Assembly (NCBI GenBank): GCA_964016875.1
Contig: OZ024721.1
Span: 2,361,001 to 2,425,000 of the forward strand
Source: Fallopia convolvulus
Lineage: Eukaryota; Streptophyta; Magnoliopsida; Caryophyllales; Polygonaceae
Direction of reading: 5' to 3'
Length of the DNA: 64,000 nucleotides
The position numbers and the translations under genes are program-made. Shown here in pieces: positions 31,935 through 41,692 of this stretch. How positions within the stretch are numbered: the stretch's first letter is position 1; each line of letters starts with the position of its first letter. The notes under the pieces are model-generated. The model made no database searches, was not told the DNA's origin, and saw only the letters and a list, made by a program, of their open reading frames with translations.

Positions 31935-33354
31935 TGATGTTCATGTTTTTAGTATAGTTTTAGATGTTTTTCTTGAGTTGTTTAGCTTAGTTTTAGCCAG
32001 TTTTAGTGCTTGTTTTGTGTGTTTTTGGATAAGTTTACATATTTTGTGAAAAGTATACAAGCTACTCCGTTTTTGTATTTTTTTATAGGTTCTCAAGGAA
32101 GAAAGGAGTATTCCTAGGGAAGTTTTGATCAAGTGGTTGATGGTGGATGAATGTGGAAGAGAAGAGAAGAAAGAATACGCTTTAAAGATCCCGTCGAATC
32201 CAAGAGAAGCTATGAAAAGTGTACAAAAGATCCAAGACAGAGAGCTCATTACCGATATGTGAGGGTCGGTACTGAGCTGTGCAACAGAGTCTAATCAGAA
32301 GAATTCAACAAGAGTCTACCGACCTTGTGCAAGTCGTTACCGAGGTGACCTGTGTCGGTAGGCGGCGCCGACTTTCAATATTTCTATCTTTTATCTCGTA
32401 ATCTTTTTAGTTAGGAAAGTTTCTATCTTTTAGGGCGCTTGTTAGATAGTTTCTCTTAGTATAAATACCCTGTTTGAAGACAAGTTAAGGGAGTTCGTTA
32501 GTTTTTGGAAGGACGATTTGGTTTTGGAGAACACGTCTGGTTCGAGAGAGGAAGAGAGCGAGTTCGAGTCTCTTGTTTTGTTTTGTTCTTCGTTTTCGGA
32601 GTTGATTGTATTCAAAGACGAGATTTTTACAATTCAAGTAAGCTTTTATTTAGTTTTTATTCAATGTTCTCATTCAATTTAGTTGCTTGTTTTATTTCGA
32701 TCATGAGTGAGTAGTTCGCTTTTCTAGGATCGGGGTTGAAAACCCGACGTAGTTATGCATGATTGAATGTGTGCGATGAATGTTTGATTGCCTTCTATCC
32801 TTTAACCACTTTTTTTGTGCTTATACTTAGACGAAAGTCGAAGTAATTTGAATTTATCGCTTGATCGAAAGAGAAAGTTGCAACCTTGAATGTTGATTTG
32901 TGAAAATTGATTGATTTGCTTGCTTATGTCAACGAAAGTTGATAGCTTTATCCTTGAGGCATGATATTTATCCTTCACACTATTTCATATGCATGATTAT
33001 GTCGTGGTAAACCCTTCTCCTAGAACTTTTCTTCATTTGAATCGCTTTCGTGTTCTTACGTTCAGACTCGTTGTCGAGGGTTACAGGTCGGTACCGAGCC
33101 CGCAGTTTGATTGTGTTTAGTTGCTTAGTTAGTGTTGAAACCCAACATCGTTACCGACCCTGACAAGGTCGGTACCGAGGGCTGTCGTAGCCTTGTTTTC
33201 TTTTGTTGTTTCTGTTTTGCTTTGTTTCTGTGCTTTCTGTTTTATAGTTTAGTAATCAAACAATCTTGCTTCCCGTGGACGATCCTGACCGCCCAATACT
33301 CAGCGGGGTCTTGACTACAAATTTATTTGTTGTCGAGTAAAAACCCTCTCAACA
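31935..33354 (+). repeat. Right LTR of the Athila-like element
   Basis: 1420 bp, collinear with 24002-25481 apart from a ~60-bp deletion and scattered substitutions. Confidence 0.92.
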
Positions 33355-33576
33355 GTTTTAGTTTATGTATGACAATTTATTTATAGACATAAAATACAAC
33401 GGTTATACGGGTGAACGGGTCACCCATATAACCAGTGGGTGACGGGTGGTTTGGGTGACGGGTAGAATATTTCACGGGTGATGGGTGGGTCGAGTGGGGC
33501 GTTTTAACTTACGGTTCGGGTGGTGGAAGTGCTCCACCCACCCATAACCCGACCCATTGACAACCCTACATATACA

Positions 33577-35713
33577 GGACATTACAAAGGCTTATAGGTC
33601 TAAATTGATTGACCCGCTCGGGTTTGTCGACCTTAGCCAAAAGAACGATCAGAGTATGATTGATGCCCTCGGGAAGAACCGAATAATGAAAGAATTCCTT
33701 GACAAAAGTGGTAACCGACCTACTCACAGTTGTCCAACATTTCTGAAAAAAACCGGGTTGAAAGCCATCGATTCCGGGCGATTTAAACACACCCATGTTC
33801 TTAATAGCCCTCCAAATTTTAGCATCCGTAACCGGCCTGCATAAGAAAGATATGTCATCACTGCTCAAAGTCGGAAATCCACTACACAAATCAGGAAAGG
33901 CCCTCATAGGTATCGACTCAGCTGAATACAAATTCTGGAAGAAGTTCACAAACAATATTCTTAATCTCTTCAGTTTTATCCACCCAAGTACCATTAGCAT
34001 TCATTATCCCTTCAATGCAATTATGTTTACGCCTAATGACGGTAGACGTATGGAAAAATGAGGTATTCCTATCACCACACAAGAGCCATTGCTCCCTAGA
34101 TTTTTGAGACCAAAGTACCTCTTCTTGTTCAAGAACAACTTCCAACTCTTTTCTCATGTTAGCTTCCATCTCGATCAAGGTCGAGGAGCAAGAAAGACTG
34201 ATTTTCCATTGCACATCATTGAGCATACTTAAGAGCTATTGTTTCCGAAGGTTTATATATATATTACCAAAGACCCTTTTATTCCAAACAATAAGCTCTT
34301 TTTTGAGAATGTTTAAAGCACTCGGCGTATCGACATTCGAGCACCAACATTCCTTAACTTTATCTTTGAAACTCGGGTGAGAAAACCAAGCGGCTTCAAA
34401 GCGGAACGGTCTCCTACGTTTGTTATGGCTGATTGCAGGATCGAGAGACAAGAGCAACGGATTGTGATCTATTAAACTTTTCCATGGGCCGATGGATCGG
34501 GGGTCGTGCGTATGTAAGCCCAGCACACAAGCCCAGTGGGGTTCCATTCTAAAACCAATTGGCAATAGGAGTAACCCAAGAGTATATATACTAGGCTATT
34601 TCTCTTTATATTTCAGATGTGGGATTCTCAACATGATCCGAGGAAAATCTCGGGAGATGCGTAACACTAGCCTCCTCCCATAAGTTACGCCCCTCTTGGT
34701 TCATGAATATACGGTCAAGCCTCTTTGAAACAATAGAATCTTTGGAGAGTTTCCTACTCCCAAGTAAACTTGGGACCCACATACTCAAGATCAATAAGCC
34801 CCAGTCGATTACACCAGCGGTTAAAGATATTAGAATCCGAATGAAGACCACCGGAGCCACCATATCTCTCATGGGCAAAGCGGATGCAATTAAAATCTCC
34901 GCCAACAATAATGGGCCTGGAAACATTATTAATCGCGACCTCAAGCTCTCTCGTGTAAACGATGGAGGCCCATAAACCACAAACTAATGACTTATAGACC
35001 CCTGGTTAGAAAAGGAAGTGTGAATGAAGTTACTGTTGTTATTAATGATCGAGAGCTTAACTTTGTCATGTTTCCAAAGCAACCAAACCCCACCAGCCAT
35101 GCCAACACCATCAACTCGCTCAAAGTTAGTGAAGCCATTTCTCGTCATACGATCACAAATCACATCAACCCTTTCCCTTCCAACTCTAGTTTCAAAAAGA
35201 GCTAAAACATCAACTTTGTGTGAACGACACATATAAGGGATCGCTCTATGAAAATCCGGCTTGCCTGCACCAAAACAATTCCACAATAAGACGTTCATCG
35301 TGACAAACAAAAATATAAGTAACAAAAAACCAAAGGGATTAGTTCGGCCCTCGAGCTATTGAGCTCTCCGCGATAACATCATCATTGACACAAGCTGTAT
35401 TGGGAATTTCTTGGATATTATCCAATTCCTTTTGATTCAAATTGAATCCGTAATCCACCATATTAGGACTTTGCATAACCACACCGTTGTCATTATGACC
35501 AATTGAGTTCCCACTTTGCCTCTTTTTAGACCCATCTAAAGCAACCTCCAATTTTCCATGAGATCCATCAGCCTGGGAACCATGGGCCGAAAACACCCCA
35601 ATCTTTCTACCAATTCTGGGCTTCCTTCTCTCAACTTGGGCTTTTTCTTTTTCCGGCCCATTATCCAGACCAATACTAAAGTTTGCAAGAAAAATTTCAA
35701 CAAATTGTTTCAA
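33577..35713 (-). pseudogene. LINE ORF1 C-terminus, endonuclease and RT N-terminal half
   Basis: From right to left on the minus strand: 35339-35713 encodes a hydrophilic ORF1-like tail. 34984-35325 begins the endonuclease (MNVLLWNCFGAGKPDFHRAI, VDVLALFETRV, GGVWLLWKHDKV). 34606-34980 continues it in a shifted frame. 34236-34565 and 33918-34226 cover the EN-RT linker (REQWLLCGDRNTSFFHTSTV). 33566-34000 holds the RT start (FKSPGIDGFQPGFFQKCW, VNQFRPISLCNVLY). At least three frameshifts are present. Confidence 0.88.
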
Positions 35714-36109
35714 GCTTGCACCTACACGAGACCTTGTTCTCGTTTGAACGAATCAATCAACAATAGAAGATTTGTTTTGGGAGGATGAGTCTCTTTTGTA
35801 ATTATAACTAGTGTAATTCCCGTAGATTTACGGGTAGTTTTAAAAATTATGCTATGTAACACATTATAATAAATTAAAGCGAAAAAACAAAGGTAATGTA
35901 TATTATAATAAATATTCTATTATGAGTCCGGTTCACGTGCGAATGGGCGCCCAGGTGCGAAAGAAGAAAGAACAGGAGCCTTTGGATCAAGAAAAATCAA
36001 AGGCGCTGATCATTTCACTTAAAAAGGGGAAAAAAACGGCACGGGCGAATTATTGGCGAATTATTCGTGTATTTTTGAAAAAAAACGGAAATAGGACACG
36101 CGCCCAGAT

Positions 36110-36540
36110 TTTTCATCACTATTGTGGATTTGTTCATCAATAATGTGGATTTGTTCATCAAAACTGTGATTTTGTTCATCAAAACTGTGATTTTGTGCAT
36201 AAATAAACTATTGCTTGTGCATCAAAAATCTATTGTTTGTACATAAAAAATGAACAAATGTGTATCAAAATTACATGCAATATGTTCATCAACATTGTGA
36301 TTTTGTTCATAAAAAAACGAAAATATTTGTTCATCGGTTTGTGCATATTTGTTCATCGGTTTGTGCATATTTGTTCATTAGTAATATCAATTTGTTCACT
36401 GGTTTATGCATATTTGTTCATTGCCTTTTTCATATAATTGTTCATTACTAGATGCATATTTGTTCACTAGTAACCTCAATTTGTTCATTACTATATGCAT
36501 ATTTGTTCATTAATAACATCAATTTGTTCATAGCTAAATA
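36110..36540 (+). repeat. TTTGTTCAT array, left half of the MULE
   Basis: TTTGTTCAT and related TTTGTGCAT and TTGTTCACT recur about every 15-30 bp with intervening short words such as CAAAACTGTGA. Confidence 0.85.
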
Positions 36541-36894
36541 AGGCACAAACACACCTCTTCGATTTGTTGCTATCTCTTTCTCTTAGCATACACCATATTA
36601 TTGCAAAGTCAAATTCTTTATCTCTATTATCTTTTGCATTCAAGTTTCTACATCAAACTTATCTTATTTTGGTACTATATTGAGCACTTCATTCGTATTG
36701 ACAAATTAGCCTTAAAGCACTTCATTCGTATTATACTTTGAATTCAAGATAGCCTTAAAGCACAAAATAAATGCAAAAAATGCACAAATAGATAGTCCTA
36801 AATGTACAATTTGATGGTATTAATAGTCCTAAATGTACAAGTTGATAGCATTGACACATAAAACATAAGTTTATTTCATTTCACAAATAAGGGT

Positions 36895-37320
36895 ATAATA
36901 ATGAACAAATAAGGTTATATCAATGAACAAATAAGGGTATATCCATGAACAAATAGGGTATATCAATGAACAAATAATGGTATACCAATGAACAAAAAAG
37001 AAGTATACTAATGAACAAATAATAGTATACTAATGAACAAATAATGGTATATCAATGAACAAATAGGGGTATATCAATGAACAAATACGACTATATCAAT
37101 GAACAAATATGGGTATATCAAAACTAATTATATGTGCATAAAAAACTACATAATATTGTATTCCTACACATAAATAAGGTTAAAAAATAAAATTAAAAAT
37201 TAAAAAAGTTCGAAATCGATGAACAATGTTATCAAAAACTCAATGCACAATTAGTTAGTATTGATGAACAATTGGTGAATATTGATGAACAAATCGCTAT
37301 TTCTGATGAACAAACTGGGC
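36895..37320 (-). repeat. ATGAACAAA array, right half of the MULE
   Basis: Inverse orientation of the left array. Units such as ATCAATGAACAAATAAGGGT recur with a period near 20-25 bp. Confidence 0.85.
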
Positions 37321-38312
37321 GCGTCTCATAAAAACATATTTTTCGAAAAATTCGGGAAAAATTCGTCCGTGTCGTATTTTATTGAAAAATACGCGAATAA
37401 TACGGGAAAAATTCGCTCGTACTGTATTTTATTTTTTTTAATGAATGTTTAATCAGGGACGTTGATTTTTTGGAATGAACGATCGAGATTTATTCTTATT
37501 TCTCACCCAGGCGGCCATTCGCACGTGACTCTTTTTCTTCTATTATTATAATTATTAATGATATTTATATAAAATTTAACGATTTTTTTGTTTTCTAATC
37601 TTAAAAACAAATAAATATGGAAAATATTTTTCTATATCAAACCTTCTACATTCACTTTTAAGTATAATAAATAAAAATAAATAAAAAAAATTGAAAGAAG
37701 TGATTGGTTCTTAAAGTGCCATAGCGCAAATTTTATAGATAATTTATTTTTATTTTATAATGTATTAGCATAGATATAGATAGAAATTTATATCGGTAAT
37801 TTTTTTTCAATAATCCGGTAAAAATATTTTAGCATAATTTTAAGATACAATATATAATATTGCTTATCGATATCAACAAACATATACATTATCTATTTTT
37901 ATAAAATCTAAAATCTTACCCTAAAAAAACTTCAATCCTTATAAATGTATTTTTTTAGTAGTGTTTATTGTTTTTTTTAATATGTGTATATTAATTTTAT
38001 TTTTTTAATGTGATATATACTATATGAAACAAACTACGCATATAATATGGTATATATCCATTATCTATTTTATGAAGTGGTTAAGATAAAGATTTCTAGA
38101 ATTATTATTTAGATTTTTATGTTGAAAAAAGTTTGTCCATTATTTTATTCAGGTTTTGCCACGTGGCGCAAATTTTTACACAGACTTGGTTTCTACTTTA
38201 TAATGAATTAGAGTAGATTTATCTATTCTATAACTATATATTAAAGTTATACCTTTTCGAGCCACCAGAACGATTTTGGCCCCACCTCATATTTTAAAAA
38301 ATAATATCAATT

Positions 38313-39269
38313 TCTATATATAAATATATATTAAAGGTATACCTTTTCGATCCACCAGAACGATTCTGGTCCCACATTATAGTTAAAAAATTAATTTTTA
38401 TTCCTAATATTATAACTTTTTCTTATTAAATTCTTCTTTAACTATTTAAATCTATCTCTAACATCAACCATATATCTATTTAGTATAACAATATTTTTTG
38501 AAAGCTTCCTTATATACAAATTAAAGATAAAATATTTTAAATATTTTAAAATAAATATAAATCTTTTAGCATATGTCTTTTGACGAATTTATTTATAGAT
38601 ATATATTAATTTTCTTTTATAATAAATAAATTAATAATAAATATTTATAATTTTTAAAATTAATAAAAATAGAAAAAAAATTTAATAGATATAAATTAAA
38701 ATATTTGATAATTTGTAAATTTACGTACATGGAAAGTAATAAAATATGAATTAATATAATATTTAATCTTGTCTAATCTTTACTTTATTGAACCACAAAA
38801 TGAGTTTGATCTCATCTTAAATTAAATTAATTAAATTTTAAATATTTTATATAATGAAATTATCTTTATCTTTCATATTGTATTATATCTTATTTATTAA
38901 GTTAAATATTATTATTTAAATTCTTATTATATCTTATTTATTAAGTTAAATATTATTATTTAAATTCTTATCTCTTCCATATTTGAAAATATAAATTTTT
39001 TTATTCATATTTTATCTTTTTTTTTTAAATTAAAAATCTATGAAATTTCATCAAGGAAAAAGAGAAATATAATTATTTTACCTTAATAATATATCTTCAT
39101 TCTCAACATTAAATTCAACCATTTATATTGATGAAAAAAATTATACATTCTACGAGCAATAAAATTGCTTATATTAAGGTTTATATTATGTTTTTAATTA
39201 TTAATATCCTATTTATAATGACTATAAAATACTGAATCGTAGTCGTACATGGTACGACAGGTATAACTA
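38313..39269 (+). mobile_element. Inner Helitron nested in a copy of its own family
   Basis: It starts TCTATATATAAATATATATT and ends with the hairpin GTCGTACATGGTACGAC and AGGTATAACTAG before T. Its early sequence (CGATCCACCAGAACGATTCT) repeats that of the outer copy (CGAGCCACCAGAACGATTTT). Confidence 0.75.
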
Positions 39270-39769
39270 GTTATTATAACTTCTTTCTATTAAATTTTTT
39301 TAACTATTTAAATTTATCTCTAACATCAAAGAAATATCTATTTAGTATAACAATATCTTTTGAAAGCTTCCTTATACAAGTATTTTAAAATTAAAGATAC
39401 AATATTTTAATATAAATATAAATCTTTTAGCATATATCTTTTGATGAATTTATTTATACACATATATTGATTTTATTTTTAATAAAAAATTAATAATAAA
39501 TATTTATAATGTTTAAATTAATAAAAATAGATAATAAAATATTTAATAGATATATTGAAATATTTGATAATCTCTAAATTCACACACATGGAAATTAATA
39601 AAATATAAATAATATAATATTTAATCTTTACTTTATCGAATTGAACCACACAATTAGTTTGGTCTAGACCTGTCAAACGGGTCGGGTTCGGGTTTGGGTC
39701 GCTCGGGTTCGGGTCGAATCGTGTCAATGGCATTTTCGGGTTGATCGGGTTCGGGTCAATCGGGTTTGA

Positions 39770-39810
39770 CTCGGGTTCGGATTGACCCAACGGGTCAATC
39801 CGAACCCGAG
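39770..39810. repeat. Perfect 19-bp hairpin beside the captured exon
   Basis: Arms CTCGGGTTCGGATTGACCC (39770-39788) and its exact complement (39792-39810) flank AAC. It abuts the stray copy of the CUL1 exon end. Confidence 0.9.
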
Positions 39811-39913
39811 TGACTCCTCAATTGTCATAGAAATATTAAGAACTTAAAATCTTTTATAAATAAAAAAACATTTATACTAAGAACCGAACATAGAAATATT
39901 AGTGGCAGAAAAT

Positions 39914-40063
39914 CTTTTCCAGTGACTCCTCAATTGTCTCATCACTCAATTTCTCACTGCTACCCTTTTTAAGAACGTTGTCACAAAATGTAGCCAATAG
40001 TTCAGCACTTGAGCTGCCAACAACACCCTTGTTCCAAAAAATCTCAAATGCCTCTTTAACAGC
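39914..40063 (-). pseudogene. CUL1: Captured exon fragment of CULLIN-1 (SCF ubiquitin ligase scaffold)
   Basis: Fifty uninterrupted codons on the minus strand read AVKEAFEIFWNKGVVGSSSA, then ELLATFCDNVLKKGSSEKLS, then DETIEESLEK. I recognise this as the plant CUL1 segment before the KLLAYISDKD block. It starts right after an intron-like AG (TGATAG) and ends at the GAAAAG before unrelated sequence, so genomic DNA rather than cDNA was probably captured. There is no start, partner exons or cullin homology domain, so it cannot make a cullin. The 18-bp end of the exon recurs at 39809-39826 outside the exon. Confidence 0.85.
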
Positions 40064-40969
40064 CTATCATGTTTGAAATGCATTGTAAATCTTTAACAGA
40101 CAAAATAAAAAATGGATGTTACACAAATAGCCAATTCAGTAACTAAAATGTAGGCCAACTTAACAAAACAACGCACAAAACACCAGCAAAACAAAAGCGC
40201 AGCAGCCAGCAACTGGGAGCAACTGCAACAACATGACAGCGGCATAAAAACTGGGAGTTTTATATACTAGGGTTTTTTTTGGTTGACTATATAGTATATA
40301 CTAAAGTTTTTTTTATTTACACGTACATTCTTTCAAAGATTATTTTTTTGGTTGAAATTCAGCTTTCAAAGATTTGATATAAGGAATATAAATTAATGTT
40401 ATTGAATTTTCGATCATGTAATATGTATATGTTTCGCACCTCCTATTGATTTATTATTAGTTTTGTAACTAATATGACATGAGATGTGGGTTTTTTAATG
40501 AAAAAATTTAATTTATCTTGACCCAACGGGTCGACCCAAACGGGTCATGACCCAACCCGATATGTTTCGGGTTGATTGGGTTCGGGTCTCGATCGGGTTC
40601 GGGTCTTAATTTCTCGGCTTTGACCCAACTTTTTTTCGGGCGGGTCGGGTTTTGTTTTGTATAATTAAATTATCTTTATCTTTCATAATTTATTATAACT
40701 TATTTATTAGCTATTATTTTTTAAATTCTTATCTCTTCCATATTTGAATATATAAATTTTTTTATTCATATTTTATCTTCTTTTATCTTAATAATATATC
40801 TTCATTCTCAATATTAAATTTAATCATTTATATTGATTAAAAAAATTATACATTCTATGAGCAATAAATTACTTATATTAGATTTTATCTTATATTTTTA
40901 TTTATTAATATACTATTTATAAATAAAATAACAAATTATAGTCATACATGTTACGACGGGTACAACTAA

Positions 40970-41692
40970 ACAGTTAATTAGATAGAGTTCTTCGCTCCTC
41001 TTTATTGAAGGTTAGAATGAGTTTTGATTATAATATTACTTGTGTGCATAGCTAATTAATTTGTTGCTTATCTTCGTTTCAATGTACTAGAGATTTTAAG
41101 GTTTTTTTTATCACTTGTAAATAAAAAAGATTCTTTTCCCCCCCCTAAATATAAGAGGGAGAACATGTTAAATATAGGAGGGAAAAGGTGGTGATTTCCT
41201 ACTACATGTATCGGAGTGCTAACGGATTGGGTGGTCATTTTCTAACAGAAGGGATAATATGGGTGGTTTTTGACAAATTTAATATAAATGGATAGTTAAG
41301 TGAAATATGGTATTTTCGGTCAACCATCCTTAAAATTATAAATCTTCTATTAATTGGTAGTAGGTTTTTATTCTTAAACATCACGAATTGAGTGATTTCT
41401 CGTCATAATTATGTATTTGACCATCACTCTTCCAAGTTCCAACCAACTTTCAACTTGTGATTTCTGGCTTTTGACTTGTGATAGATAAAACTTAAAAGAG
41501 ACAAGAATGACAAGCTTGGGTACATGATTATTCGACCAAAATTGTTCATTATAAATTAAACCCATTACACTAAACAACTAAACCTACACAAATCAAAATT
41601 CCATATTATATTCCGCAAGTTATTTGGAAAAAAATTCTCATTAATTGTGTCCATTTCTCTAGTCAATCTCTTAATCCTCTTCGTAATCCTAT
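40970..41692. other. 3' flank of MATE-3
   Basis: From about 41340 it aligns with the MATE-2 and MATE-4 3' flanks. 40970-41340 has no recognised feature beyond a poly-C string near 41130. Confidence 0.6.

Larger units (their letters stand above)
24002..33354 (+). mobile_element. Athila-like Ty3/Gypsy retrotransposon lacking pol, TSD GTTTT
   Basis: LTRs at 24002-25481 and 31935-33354, a TSD GTTTT (23997-24001 and 33355-33359), and an Asp-tRNA-type PBS define a 9353-bp element. The coding order is gag (25598-26512), a protease remnant (27103-27999) and an ATHILA-family ORF downstream (29054-30062). RT, RNase H and integrase are absent between protease and the ATHILA ORF. A polypurine-like AAGTATGGGGT precedes the right LTR. 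It must have been mobilised in trans. Confidence 0.92.
23612..33568. mobile_element. hAT-type non-autonomous element (split by Gypsy), 8-bp TSD
   Basis: Outer parts are 23612-24001 and 33355-33568, about 600 bp together. The ends are TAGGGCTATCA and the inverse TAGGGTTGTCA. Flanks are CTTATACA (23604-23611) and CATATACA (33569-33576), an 8-bp TSD with one mismatch. Removing the element restores the LINE reading frame across NVLY and KTITK. The interior is rich in GGGTGA and CGGGTT strings. The Athila-like element sits inside it. Confidence 0.85.
18459..35790 (-). mobile_element. LINE (non-LTR retrotransposon) split by two nested insertions
   Basis: Minus-strand pieces at 33577-35790, 22334-23603 and 18459-18791 join into one LINE. 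In order they are the C-terminal part of an ORF1-like region (35339-35713), the APE endonuclease (about 34600-35310), the reverse transcriptase N-terminal half (to 33577), the RT catalytic half with FADD (23101-23112), and a zinc-binding RT-adjacent region (18459-18791) ending at a poly-A tail (poly-T at 18459-18470). The coding sequence resumes exactly across both insertions after removing one TSD copy. The RNase H expected before the tail is missing, and several frameshifts occur in the endonuclease, so it was dead or dying. The 5' limit is uncertain; Helitron B begins at 35808. Confidence 0.88.
35924..37537. mobile_element. Mutator-like foldback element inside Helitron B, TSD TTCTATTAT
   Basis: It is flanked by a perfect 9-bp duplication TTCTATTAT (35915-35923 and 37538-37546). 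Terminal regions are inverted, with shared TCACGTGCGAATGG and CGCC(C/T)(A/G)GGTG strings. There is no transposase. Large parts of both halves are arrays of a short motif, TTTGTTCAT on the left (about 36125-36535) and its complement ATGAACAAA on the right (about 36900-37310), so the element can fold on itself. Copy A of the Helitron provides the empty site. Confidence 0.88.
35808..38217 (-). mobile_element. Non-autonomous Helitron, copy B (interrupted by a MULE)
   Basis: On the minus strand it starts TCTACTCTAATTCATTATAA after a host A (plus 38218) and ends ATTACACTAG before a host T (plus 35807), with the same hairpin as copy A. Removing the 1614-bp MULE and one 9-bp TSD leaves about 787 bp, against 792 bp for copy A, with collinear sequence throughout. 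Confidence 0.9.
39661..40660. mobile_element. GC-rich insertion with TCGGGT repeats and a captured gene exon
   Basis: It begins TAGACCTGTCAAACGGGTCG, similar in style to hAT MITE ends, and finishes in a second TCGGGT-rich block (40515-40655). The inner Helitron copy lacks it. A matching right terminus and exact TSD were not found (GTTTGGTC at left and GTTTTGTA at right agree at 6 of 8). It contains a 19-bp perfect hairpin (39770-39810) and a CUL1 exon. The central part from 40070 to 40515 is unassigned. Confidence 0.6.
38222..40969 (+). mobile_element. Outer Helitron carrying nested insertions
   Basis: The 5' end TCTATTCTATAACTATATAT follows a host A. The 3' end has an imperfect hairpin GTCATACATGTTACGAC followed by GGGTACAACTAA (a CTRR end). 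Its body is interrupted by a second copy of the same family (about 38313-39269), after which the sequence repeats in collinear fashion (for example CTTTTGAAAGCTTCCTTATA, near 38495 and 39358). It also carries a GC-rich insertion at about 39661-40660. The 3' base after CTAA is A rather than T, so the outer 3' limit is tentative. Confidence 0.65.

Noticed and set aside
36110..37320. CRISPR-like array
   Set aside because: The repeats are short, irregularly spaced, switch strand midway and lie in a transposon with TSDs in a plant genome.
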